The notes beneath the pieces were generated by a model. The model was not told the origin of the DNA. It did no database searches and worked only from the letters and a program-made list of their open reading frames with translations. A program made the position numbers and the translations under genes. From Bacteroidetes bacterium GWF2_29_10 (GTDB taxonomy: Bacteria; Bacteroidota; Bacteroidia; Bacteroidales; GWE2-29-8), in assembly GCA_001768555.1 (NCBI GenBank), contig MEOD01000021.1, positions 4,432 through 39,751 on the forward strand: a DNA stretch of 35,320 nucleotides, written 5' to 3'. Below are positions 16,630 through 25,378 of the stretch, one piece after another. The first letter of the stretch is position 1. Each line of letters begins with the position of its first letter.

Positions 16630-19419
16630 ATGCAATTTAGTCTGAAGCCTTTTAAATTTCTACTAACAAGTATCATGTGTTTAATTTTAAACATTCATTC
16701 CTATTCACAGTATTATGAAACTGGACAGGAACCATCAAATATTAAATGGTATTCATATCAAACAGAAAATTTTACTATAATTCATCAACAAGATTTTACA
16801 AATAATGCTATTCTAATTGGGAATCTTCTAGAACAAGCAATTAATAAATATCCCGACATAAAAATAAAAAGGCGCTTAAAGGTGGTTATACATAGCAGTA
16901 GCATATCTTCGAATGGAATTGTGGCTTGGGCACCTGCGCGTATGGAGTTATATCCTATTTTTGAACCATCCGCTTCAGGAAATCATCCTTTTGAAGAATT
17001 AGCAAAGCATGAGTTAAGACACGTAGTGCAATTGCGTAGAGTAAATAAAGGCATGACCCGATTTTTATCGTTTATTTTTGGAGAACATATAATAGGAGGA
17101 ATACTTGGGTTGTATATTCCGATGTGGTTTTTGGAAGGAGATGCCGTGGTTGAAGAAACTAATGGAACTGTTTCGGGAAGAGGAACAAATGCTGATTTTA
17201 CAGTCCAAACAAGAGCTATGCTTTTAAACAATAAAATGTATTCTTTCAACAAAATGTCAATGGGTTCGTATAAAGATAATTTGCCAGATGCTTATGAATT
17301 TGGATACACCTTATTGTCTTATACAGATAATTATAAACAATCTGAACTTAGAGATTACCCAATTGTAAATTCTGGGAAAAACCCATACGCTATAACTCCT
17401 TTTAATAAAGGGATAAAAAAATCTACAGGCTTGTCAAAAAGAAAATACTACAATAAGGTTTTCAATGAATTGCAAAAAAATCTAAAAGCAGAACAAAACA
17501 CCAAAACTTTTGAATCTTACAACTCTCTAAACCAGCGAAAGAAAAACCACAATAATAACTACATAAACCCTTTTACTTACAATAATAATTTATATTGCTT
17601 AAAAACAGGACAAACATCAACTAATCAAATTATTAAAATAGATAATAACAAAAAAGAAAAATGCATATTAAAAATAGGCTACGAAAACTCTAATAGAATC
17701 TATTCTAACAATCAATTTATAACTTGGTCGGAAATAAAATACGATGTAAGGTGGACTAATAGACAATATTCTATAATTAAAATTTACAATCTTAAAACTA
17801 ATAGCATAATTAAATTAAAAGGAAATACTCGATACTTCTCTCCTGCAATAACAAATGATGGAAATAAAATTTGTGTGGTTGAGTACACAACAACTAATAA
17901 CGTTGTGCTTAAAATTATTGATGTAAAAACTAACAAAACAATAAAAGAAAAAAACTTTGGCAATTACGCAAACATTAATCATCCTTCATGGAATAAAGAT
18001 GCAAGCAAACTTTACTTTATATTGGTTGAAAATAATGCAAAATACATTTGTTCTTATAATTTAGAAAATGATTCTCTAACATATCATTTTGGAGGAGTAA
18101 ATAAAGGAATTGAATACCCTGTAGTATATGATGAAAATAAAATAATCTATTCTGCAATCAATAAAGGAATACGCAATATTTATTTGTTTAGTTTAGATAA
18201 TAAAAAACATTATAAGCTTACTAATACAATGTATGGAGCAACTCTCCCCTTCGTTTATGCAGATACATTGTATTTTTCTAAGTTTAATTACTATGGATAT
18301 GATTTAGCAAAAATATATATAGATAGAACACAATTAGAAGAAGTGGTATTTGAAAGTAATATAGAAATAAGAGATAGTAAGTCTGAATCTCTGCTTAACA
18401 TGTATGATACCATTCCAATAAACAAGATTAAAAGATATAGAAAAGGCACACATCTTTTTAACGTTCATAGCTGGGCCCCTTTTTATTATGACTTAGATAA
18501 ATATACTGCAAATCCTGGACTTACACTCATTTCTCAAGATGTTTTAAGCACAACCATTAGCAAATTATACTATGAATATAATAGTGAAAAGAATTATAAT
18601 AAAGCTGGGTTTAACATTGAATACAAAGGTTTTTTTCCTGTAATAGGTTTTGATTCTTATTTACTTAACAAAAACATTAGCAATACTAAGCGATACAATC
18701 TTTACTATAATTCTGCCTATTTCTCTATTCCCCTATTCTTCAAGTCAAGGAACTCTAATTTCAACATTGGAATTTCATCAAGAATAGAAGACTATCGCTA
18801 TAAAAACCTAATTACAAAAAATACAAAAGAAAAATTTTATGCATCAAGCAACAGAATATTTTTCAAGCATTCTATTGATAAAACTCAAAACGATATTGAC
18901 TCAAAATTTATGCAATATTTAGACATAAATTATAAACTATCAGCCTTTAATATTTATAGTTATAAATTTGACGAGAACGTATTTGCAATAAAAACTCTAT
19001 TTAACTTTCCAGGAATATTTAATCACGATATTTTAAAACTAAGATTTGAATATCAGAAAAACAAATTTGATGATATTTACTATTTTTCTAATATTATTAG
19101 CATACCTAAAGGTGTTGCTGATTTCTTTGATGAGAATATGGCTACCTATAGCATAATGTATGCAACTCCTTTACTATATCCTGACATTAGCATTGGCTCA
19201 ATTGCATATATCAAAAGAATTATACTCAACCCATACTTCGAAAACATTAACTATGGCAAAGGTTTAAAACATAACATCTATTCGTACGGAGCTAATCTAA
19301 CAACAGAAACGCATCTTTTCCGAACAATATTTCCATTTGAAATAGGAGTACGAATAAATAAAGTTTATAATGAAAATTTTTATACTTCTTACTTTATTTT
19401 TAACATTATGATTCAATAA
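16630..19419 (+). CDS. Secreted gluzincin-like (HExxH) protein with propeller and barrel-like regions
   Basis: This 929-residue protein has a signal peptide (FKFLLTSIMCLILNIHSYSQ). Residues about 35-230 look like a peptidase MA-like metallopeptidase: HELRH at 127-131 and WFLEGDAVVEE with Glu169 complete a HExxH...E zinc site. The middle (about 310-590) contains repeated strands such as YFSPAITNDGNKICVVEYT and HPSWNKDASKLYFI, typical of TolB/WD40-like propellers. The C-terminal third, after FNVHSWAPFYYD, is strand-rich and may be an outer-membrane barrel. Such proteins occur in Bacteroidota without known function. The coding strand is strikingly C-rich and G-poor (17521-17580 has 16 C and 3 G). 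The start at 16630 fits the signal peptide. The predicted zinc site is seen; activity and location are inferred. Confidence 0.65.
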   Translation: MQFSLKPFKFLLTSIMCLILNIHSYSQYYETGQEPSNIKWYSYQTENFTIIHQQDFTNNAILIGNLLEQAINKYPDIKIKRRLKVVIHSSSISSNGIVAWAPARMELYPIFEPSASGNHPFEELAKHELRHVVQLRRVNKGMTRFLSFIFGEHIIGGILGLYIPMWFLEGDAVVEETNGTVSGRGTNADFTVQTRAMLLNNKMYSFNKMSMGSYKDNLPDAYEFGYTLLSYTDNYKQSELRDYPIVNSGKNPYAITPFNKGIKKSTGLSKRKYYNKVFNELQKNLKAEQNTKTFESYNSLNQRKKNHNNNYINPFTYNNNLYCLKTGQTSTNQIIKIDNNKKEKCILKIGYENSNRIYSNNQFITWSEIKYDVRWTNRQYSIIKIYNLKTNSIIKLKGNTRYFSPAITNDGNKICVVEYTTTNNVVLKIIDVKTNKTIKEKNFGNYANINHPSWNKDASKLYFILVENNAKYICSYNLENDSLTYHFGGVNKGIEYPVVYDENKIIYSAINKGIRNIYLFSLDNKKHYKLTNTMYGATLPFVYADTLYFSKFNYYGYDLAKIYIDRTQLEEVVFESNIEIRDSKSESLLNMYDTIPINKIKRYRKGTHLFNVHSWAPFYYDLDKYTANPGLTLISQDVLSTTISKLYYEYNSEKNYNKAGFNIEYKGFFPVIGFDSYLLNKNISNTKRYNLYYNSAYFSIPLFFKSRNSNFNIGISSRIEDYRYKNLITKNTKEKFYASSNRIFFKHSIDKTQNDIDSKFMQYLDINYKLSAFNIYSYKFDENVFAIKTLFNFPGIFNHDILKLRFEYQKNKFDDIYYFSNIISIPKGVADFFDENMATYSIMYATPLLYPDISIGSIAYIKRIILNPYFENINYGKGLKHNIYSYGANLTTETHLFRTIFPFEIGVRINKVYNENFYTSYFIFNIMIQ

Positions 19420-19512
19420 TTAAAATGTTTTTAAATTTATAGAAATGGTTATGTTTATTTAATGGTGTATATTTTGTGAGTTATTATAGTATTAAAAATA
19501 AATAAAATATTG

Positions 19513-19986
19513 ATGGAAATTAGATTAATCTGCATTGCAAAAACTGAGGATAAGTATTTAATAGAAGGTATTGAGAAATATGAGAAAAGAATTATGAAAT
19601 ACACAAAATATCAAAAAATTATCATACCTGATTTAAAAACTACAAAATCGTTAAGCATACAACAAATAAAAGAGAAAGAAAGTGAACTAATTATTAAACA
19701 AATAAAAGAACAAGATTACAACATAATTCTTGATGAAAAAGGGACGGAGTATAATTCAATTGACTTTGCATATTACTTAGAAAATGTTTATACAAAATCA
19801 TTAAAGAGAATTAACTTTATAATTGGAGGTCCTTATGGATTTGATAATAGAATCTATAAACTAGCACAACAGAAAATATCATTGTCTAAAATGACATTTT
19901 CACATCAATTAATAAGATTAATATTTTTAGAGCAATTATATAGAGCATTTACAATAATTAAAGGGGAACCTTATCACCATGAATAA
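19513..19986 (+). CDS. rlmH: RlmH, 23S rRNA (pseudouridine1915-N3)-methyltransferase
   Basis: This 157-residue protein is full length for RlmH, a SPOUT-class methyltransferase that uses S-adenosylmethionine to methylate pseudouridine 1915 in helix 69 of 23S rRNA on the assembled ribosome. The family signatures are present: IILDEKGTEYNS, the SAM-binding knot loop FIIGGPYGFDN, and the C-terminal SLSKMTFSHQLIRLIFLEQL running to the terminal PYHHE. An open frame begins one codon earlier at a TTG (19510), but the ATG at 19513 gives the standard MEIRLICIAK start. It stands alone between two envelope genes. Confidence 0.95.
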   Translation: MEIRLICIAKTEDKYLIEGIEKYEKRIMKYTKYQKIIIPDLKTTKSLSIQQIKEKESELIIKQIKEQDYNIILDEKGTEYNSIDFAYYLENVYTKSLKRINFIIGGPYGFDNRIYKLAQQKISLSKMTFSHQLIRLIFLEQLYRAFTIIKGEPYHHE

Positions 19987-20161
19987 CAAATTAAAACAAA
20001 CATTTATGTCTAATATAGTGCCTATATACTTAATTAATAATCTGTAAAAAGATAAATTCAATTATTAAAATTTCAATTTTTTATTTTTTTTCATCATTAT
20101 ATTGAAAAATATATATAATTTAGCACTTTAAAATTAAAATAGTAATTACTCTATTAACACT

Positions 20162-22174
20162 ATGAAAAAGATTAAATTATTTTTTATTACATTATTATTC
20201 TTGTCTGTAGCTGTAGCTACAAGAGCACAAGAAGAAGACATTATGGTAACAGCTGATAAAGCTTTTGATTTGAACAAATATACTGATGCTAAAACACTCT
20301 ATGAGAAAGCATTATCCAAATCAAAAGACAATGAACGAACATCAAAAGCCACATTTATGATTGGTAATTGCTATATGAAAATGGCAGATACAAAAATGGC
20401 TGAAGAATGGTTTAAGAAGGTTGTAGACACCTACCCAGAGCCTTATGTATTATTGTATTATGCTGATATGTTAAAAGCAAATGACAAGTATGCAGATGCA
20501 ATGGTTTATTATGAAAAGTATAAAGAGAAAGCACCATCTGACACAAAAGCAGAAGACGGTATTGAATCTTGCAAATTATCTCAAAAATGGAAAGATAATC
20601 CAATGCCTTTTATTATTACAAATGTAAAGGGTTTGAATAGTGCTGATGGAGATTTTTCTTTAATATTTGAAGATGATAAAAATTATAGAAATATTGTATT
20701 TACATCAACACGACCAAGCGCCGTTGGAGATAAAAAAGACGCATGGACAGGTCAAAGTTTTTCCGATATTTATTCTGCAAAAAAAGACATGAAAGGTAAA
20801 TGGAGTACGCCATCACCACTAGGAATGCAAATTAATTCTGCAGCAAATGAAGGAGCTGCATGTTTTAATAGTGATATGACTGAAATAATTTTTACTAGAT
20901 GTGGATTTAAAAAGAAAAAACAATTAGGTTGTGAAATATATCACTCAGTAAAAGAAGGAAAAGAATGGAAAAATGCAGAATTAATTCCATTAATAACAGA
21001 CACTGTTAATGTTATTACCTTGGGACATCCTGCATTAAGTAATGATGATTTAGAATTATATTTTGCTTCAGATATGCCAAATGGTATTGGAGGAAGAGAT
21101 ATATGGGTAGCAAAAAGAGCTAGTAAATCAGAAGCTTTTGGAGAACCAGTAAACTTAGGTCCATCAATTAATACAGAAAATGATGAAATGTTTCCTTATA
21201 TTTCTAAAGATGGGTCGTTATATTTTGCTTCAAATGGTCAGATTGGTATGGGAGGTCTTGATATTTTTAAAGCAGAAAAAACTGCTAATGGATGGTCAAA
21301 TGTTACAAATATGAAATATCCTATCAACACATCTTCAAATGATTATGGAATTGTTTTTGAAGGCAAAGCAACAAAAGGGTATTTTACATCAGACAGACCT
21401 GGTGGACGTGGAGGAGATGATATTTACTCTTTTGAAAAAATACCTTTATTATTTAGTATAAAAGGATTAGTTATTGATGACAGCACAAAACAACCTGTTG
21501 TTGACGCTATAGTTAAAATAGTAGGTTCAGATGGAACTACTGCAGAAACTACAACAGACAAAACTGGAACATATATTTTTGACAACAAAAAGATCAAAGA
21601 AAATAACACTTATGACATAACTGTAAACAAGGATAATTATTTCTCTGCATCAGCAAAAGAAACAACTTTAGGGTTTGAAGCTTCTAAAGATTTAGTAAAA
21701 GATATTAGAATTAAGCAAATTCCTGCTCCAAATGAAGTAATAACATTACCTGAAATATATTACGCTTATGATAAATGGGATTTATTAGATAAGTCTAAAA
21801 ATTCTCTAGATGGGTTGATTAAAACTCTTAAAGATAATCCTAAATTAGTTATAGAATTATCTTCACACACAGACTCAAGAGGAACTGATGAATATAATAA
21901 TGATTTATCTCAAAAAAGAGCGCAGTCAGTTGTTAATTACCTTATAGAAAAAGGAATAGAACAAACAAGATTAGTTGCTAAAGGTTATGGAAAAACAAAA
22001 TTAAGGGTTGCATGTACAGAGTGTACAGAAGAACAACACCAACAAAATCGTAGAACTGAATTTAGAATTATTTCTCAGGACTACGTTCCAGGAAGTGGAG
22101 TTTTTCCTACTGAAAAGAAAAAAGAAGAAAAAAAAGAAGGGAAAAAATCAACAAAAGGGAAAAAAAAGAAATAA
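20162..22174 (+). CDS. PorE-like protein: TPR, propeller (PD40), carboxypeptidase-regulatory and OmpA domains
   Basis: This 670-residue protein has a signal peptide (FFITLLFLSVAVATRAQ), TPR repeats (about 25-145), and a propeller of about five PD40 blades whose repeated motif is seen in LYFASDMPNGIGGRDIW, LYFASNGQIGMGGLDIF and GYFTSDRPGGRGGDDIY. A CRD-like sandwich follows (about 430-515, IKGLVIDDSTKQPVVDA), then an OmpA-like peptidoglycan-binding domain (about 530-640, SSHTDSRGTDEYNNDLSQKRA), and a Lys-rich tail. This domain order is that of PorE, a T9SS component that links the machine to the cell wall. Several paralogues with the same order exist in Bacteroidota, so orthology is not certain; the presence of a T9SS cargo gene in this window is in keeping with it. 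A strong terminator follows the gene. Confidence 0.8.
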   Translation: MKKIKLFFITLLFLSVAVATRAQEEDIMVTADKAFDLNKYTDAKTLYEKALSKSKDNERTSKATFMIGNCYMKMADTKMAEEWFKKVVDTYPEPYVLLYYADMLKANDKYADAMVYYEKYKEKAPSDTKAEDGIESCKLSQKWKDNPMPFIITNVKGLNSADGDFSLIFEDDKNYRNIVFTSTRPSAVGDKKDAWTGQSFSDIYSAKKDMKGKWSTPSPLGMQINSAANEGAACFNSDMTEIIFTRCGFKKKKQLGCEIYHSVKEGKEWKNAELIPLITDTVNVITLGHPALSNDDLELYFASDMPNGIGGRDIWVAKRASKSEAFGEPVNLGPSINTENDEMFPYISKDGSLYFASNGQIGMGGLDIFKAEKTANGWSNVTNMKYPINTSSNDYGIVFEGKATKGYFTSDRPGGRGGDDIYSFEKIPLLFSIKGLVIDDSTKQPVVDAIVKIVGSDGTTAETTTDKTGTYIFDNKKIKENNTYDITVNKDNYFSASAKETTLGFEASKDLVKDIRIKQIPAPNEVITLPEIYYAYDKWDLLDKSKNSLDGLIKTLKDNPKLVIELSSHTDSRGTDEYNNDLSQKRAQSVVNYLIEKGIEQTRLVAKGYGKTKLRVACTECTEEQHQQNRRTEFRIISQDYVPGSGVFPTEKKKEEKKEGKKSTKGKKKK

Positions 22175-22199
22175 AGCTTAAAATAATCAAATAATATTG

Positions 22200-22236
22200 A
22201 AAACATCTTTGTTTTAATTAACAAAGATGTTTTTTT
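22200..22236 (+). terminator. Intrinsic terminator after the PorE-like gene
   Basis: AAACATCTTTGTT (22201-22213) pairs perfectly with AACAAAGATGTTT (22220-22232) around a TTAATT loop, with one more A-T pair outside, and runs into a T tract. It lies 26 bases after the stop codon and only 24 bases before purM. Confidence 0.85.
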
Positions 22237-22260
22237 ATTTAAAAACTAAATTATTATCAA

Positions 22261-23430
22261 ATGTCTATAACTGACAAATACAATGATAGAGGAGTATCCT
22301 CGTCAAAAGAAGATGTACATAAGGCAATAAAACAATTAGACAAAGGTTTGTATAAAAACTCTTTTTGTAAAATTATTCCTGATTATTTAGGCGGTCAGAA
22401 TGATTACTGTAACATAATGCACGCAGATGGAGCCGGAACGAAATCATCTCTAGCTTATTTATATTGGAAAGAAACAGGAGACCTATCAGTATGGAAAGGA
22501 ATATCTCAAGATTCTATTGTAATGAATATTGACGATATGCTTTGTGTTGGAGTTGTTGATAATATATTACTATCATCAACAATAGGTAGAAACAAAAAAC
22601 TTATACCTTACGAAGTTATTGCCGAAATAATTAATGGTACATCAGAATTTCTTGAGAATATGCAATCGCATGGTATAAATATACATAATTCAGGAGGAGA
22701 AACAGCGGATGTGGGAGATTTGGTAAAAACAATTATTGTAGACACTACAGTAACTGCAAGAATAAAGAAAACAGAGGTTATAGAAAATAATATTAAGGCA
22801 GGTAATGTCATTATAGGATTATCTTCTTTTGGAAAATCTAATTATGAAAAGGAATATAATGGAGGTATGGGTAGTAATGGCCTAACTTCAGCAAGACACG
22901 ATATTTTTAATAAATATTTAGCAGAAAAATATCCAGAAAGTTATGACCATAATATTGACAAAAGTCTTGTTTATAGTGGTAAATATAAATTAACGGATAA
23001 AATAGAAGAAGTGGGTATTGATATTGGCAGATTAGTATTATCCCCAACAAGAACTTATGCTCCTGTCATGAAAGCAATATTAAAAGAGCACAAGAATAAT
23101 ATAAATGGCATAATACATTGCACAGGAGGAGCTCAAACAAAAGTTTTAAATTTTATAGATAATCTACATGTAATAAAAGACAGTTTTTTTAAATTACCAC
23201 CTCTATTTAGAATTATACAAGAGGAATCACAAACATCATGGAGTGAGATGTATAAAGTGTTTAATATGGGACATAGAATGGAAATATATACTGATGAAAA
23301 ATTTACTGAAGATATTATAAATATATCAAACAGCTTTGGAATTGAAGCAAAAATTATAGGGCATTGCGAAGCATTAACTCATAAAAAATTAACAATAAGA
23401 AGCGAATTTGGCGAATTCCTTTATTGTTAA
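22261..23430 (+). CDS. purM: Phosphoribosylformylglycinamidine cyclo-ligase (AIR synthetase)
   Basis: This 389-residue protein catalyses the ATP-dependent closure of FGAM to AIR, the fifth step of purine synthesis. The family motifs are seen: YNDRGVSSSKEDVHKAI at the N-terminus, the ATP/substrate loop HADGAGTKSS (about 58-67), DSIVMNIDDMLCVGV, and NSGGETADVGD (about 142-152). It is longer than the common 345-residue enzyme; my recollection is that many Bacteroidota enzymes are about 390 residues. The ATG is 24 bases after a strong terminator, so it needs a promoter overlapping that hairpin or depends on read-through. Its end carries the promoter of prfA. Confidence 0.9.
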   Translation: MSITDKYNDRGVSSSKEDVHKAIKQLDKGLYKNSFCKIIPDYLGGQNDYCNIMHADGAGTKSSLAYLYWKETGDLSVWKGISQDSIVMNIDDMLCVGVVDNILLSSTIGRNKKLIPYEVIAEIINGTSEFLENMQSHGINIHNSGGETADVGDLVKTIIVDTTVTARIKKTEVIENNIKAGNVIIGLSSFGKSNYEKEYNGGMGSNGLTSARHDIFNKYLAEKYPESYDHNIDKSLVYSGKYKLTDKIEEVGIDIGRLVLSPTRTYAPVMKAILKEHKNNINGIIHCTGGAQTKVLNFIDNLHVIKDSFFKLPPLFRIIQEESQTSWSEMYKVFNMGHRMEIYTDEKFTEDIINISNSFGIEAKIIGHCEALTHKKLTIRSEFGEFLYC

Positions 23431-23438
23431 TATCTTTG
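23407..23438 (+). promoter_or_regulatory. Bacteroidetes-type promoter for prfA-pyrF
   Basis: TTTG (23407-23410), a 20-base spacer, and TATCTTTG (23431-23438) match the full consensus with ideal spacing. The -33 box lies in the last codons of purM and the -7 box begins right after its stop codon, 40 bases before the prfA ATG. Confidence 0.7.
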
Positions 23439-23477
23439 TAATCTTTTTTGAAAATAAAAATTAAAATATAATATAAG

Positions 23478-24557
23478 ATGTTACTTGATAAATTAGAGTC
23501 GGTCTATAGACATTGGGAAGAGTTAGACCAACAATTAAAGGATCCGGATGTTGTTTCTGATATAAAAAAATACATAAAGCTAAGCAAAGAAATAAAAGAG
23601 CTACAATCTGTAGTTAATGCTTATAAAGAGTACAAAAATGTTTGCATGAATTTAGATTCATCAAAAAAAATTCTTGATACAGAAAAAGATGAAGAGTTTA
23701 GGGAAATGGCAAAGATAGAAGTAGAGGAGCTTACCGAAACAAAAGAAAAAATGGAGGAAGAAATCCAAATTCTTCTTCTCCCAACAGATCCTCAGGATGT
23801 AAAAAATGCTATAGTAGAAATTAGAGCAGGATCTGGAGGTGATGAAGCTAGTATATTTGCAGGAGATTTATTTCGTATGTATATTAAATTTTGCGAAACA
23901 AAAAGATGGAAAGTAGAACTAGTTGACGAAACATCTGGAACAATGGGAGGTTATAAAGAAATAATATTTAATGTTTCTGGAGATGGAGCATATGGGATAC
24001 TTAAATATGAATCAGGTGTTCATAGAGTTCAAAGGGTTCCTCAAACAGAAGCTCAAGGACGAGTGCACACATCTGCAGCATCAGTAGTTGTTTTACCTGA
24101 AGCCGATGAATTTGATATTCATTTAAGTATGAATGATGTTCGTAAGGATACTTACTGCTCTTCAGGTCCAGGAGGTCAATCTGTAAATACTACATATTCT
24201 GCGGTAAGACTAACTCATATTCCAACAGGTTTAGTTGTTACTTGTCAAGACCAAAAATCACAAATTAAAAATTTAGAAAAAGCATTAGGAGTATTAAGAA
24301 CTCGATTGTTTGAAAGGGAATATTCTAAATATTTGGATGAAATATCATCTAAAAGAAAGACAATGGTTTCTACAGGTGATAGATCCGCCAAGATAAGAAC
24401 ATATAATTATCCTCAAGGAAGGGTTACAGAGCATAGAATTGGATTAACCTTATATAATTTGCAAGCTATTATTGATGGAGACATTATGCCTATAATAGGT
24501 GCATTACAAGTTGCAGAAAATGCAGAAAGATTAAAAGAAGGATTTAGTGACATATAA
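23478..24557 (+). CDS. prfA: Peptide chain release factor 1
   Basis: This 359-residue protein is normal length for RF1. The GGQ motif that triggers peptidyl-tRNA hydrolysis is at 232-234 ([12 protein letters not shown]). The codon-recognition tripeptide is Pro188-Gln189-Thr190 in VPQTEAQGR, the PxT form of RF1, so it should read UAA and UAG; RF2 would have SPF. The helical N-terminal domain and [15 protein letters not shown] (about 117-131) are also typical. A near-ideal promoter precedes it, and pyrF begins 5 bases after its stop, so the two share a message. Confidence 0.97.
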   Translation: MLLDKLESVYRHWEELDQQLKDPDVVSDIKKYIKLSKEIKELQSVVNAYKEYKNVCMNLDSSKKILDTEKDEEFREMAKIEVEELTETKEKMEEEIQILLLPTDPQDVKNAIVEIRAGSGGDEASIFAGDLFRMYIKFCETKRWKVELVDETSGTMGGYKEIIFNVSGDGAYGILKYESGVHRVQRVPQTEAQGRVHTSAASVVVLPEADEFDIHLSMNDVRKDTYCSSGPGGQSVNTTYSAVRLTHIPTGLVVTCQDQKSQIKNLEKALGVLRTRLFEREYSKYLDEISSKRKTMVSTGDRSAKIRTYNYPQGRVTEHRIGLTLYNLQAIIDGDIMPIIGALQVAENAERLKEGFSDI

Positions 24558-24562
24558 ATAAC

Positions 24563-25369
24563 ATGAAAAAAGAGGATATAATAAAACAAATTAATATAAA
24601 GAAAACATTCCTTTGTGTTGGGTTGGATACAGACATAGAAAAAATACCTACTTTCTTACTTGACTATGAAGACCCTATATTTGAATTTAATAAAAGAATA
24701 ATTGATGCAACCCAAAATTATTGTATCTCTTATAAATTAAATCTTGCATTTTATGAATCACAAGGTATAAAAGGATGGGAAAGTTTAGCAAAAACAGTTA
24801 ATTATATTCCAAAAGATATATTTAAAATAGCTGATGCAAAAAGAGGAGATATTGGAAATACTTCAAAAATGTATGCTAAAGCAATATTTGAACATTTTTC
24901 ATTTGATGCAATTACCGTTTCTCCTTATATGGGTTCTGATTCAATCTCTCCATTTTTAGAATATTCAAATAAATGGGTTATAATATTAGGATTGACCTCA
25001 AATAAAGGCGCAGATGACTTTCAATTAATAAAAGATAATAAAGGCAAACATCTCTTTGAAAATGTGATAGAAACATCACAAAGATGGGGAACACAGGAAA
25101 ATATAATGTATGTTGTTGGAGCAACCAAAACCGAATACTTAGAAAAAATAAGAAACATTATACCTGACAATTTTTTATTAATTCCTGGTGTAGGTAAACA
25201 GGGAGGCAATTTAGAAGATGTTTTTAAATATGGAGCAAATAAAGATTGTGGACTTATCGTAAACTCTTCAAGAGATATAATATATGCATCTAATGATCAG
25301 ACATTTGCGGAAGAAGCTAAAAAAAAGGCAAAAGAAATTAGTAGTAGTATGGCTTTGCTAATGGAATAA
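24563..25369 (+). CDS. pyrF: Orotidine 5'-phosphate decarboxylase
   Basis: This 268-residue protein converts OMP to UMP, the last step of pyrimidine synthesis. It is of the longer (about 270-residue) type. Visible motifs are [14 protein letters not shown] at the start of the barrel, [17 protein letters not shown] with the catalytic Asp-Lys-Asp set, [14 protein letters not shown], and [11 protein letters not shown], the phosphate-binding end. It lies 5 bases after prfA and is co-transcribed with it; this pairing has no obvious functional reason. It converges with the membrane-protein gene, 9 bases apart. Confidence 0.95.
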   Translation: MKKEDIIKQINIKKTFLCVGLDTDIEKIPTFLLDYEDPIFEFNKRIIDATQNYCISYKLNLAFYESQGIKGWESLAKTVNYIPKDIFKIADAKRGDIGNTSKMYAKAIFEHFSFDAITVSPYMGSDSISPFLEYSNKWVIILGLTSNKGADDFQLIKDNKGKHLFENVIETSQRWGTQENIMYVVGATKTEYLEKIRNIIPDNFLLIPGVGKQGGNLEDVFKYGANKDCGLIVNSSRDIIYASNDQTFAEEAKKKAKEISSSMALLME

Positions 25370-25378
25370 TTTCTAAAT

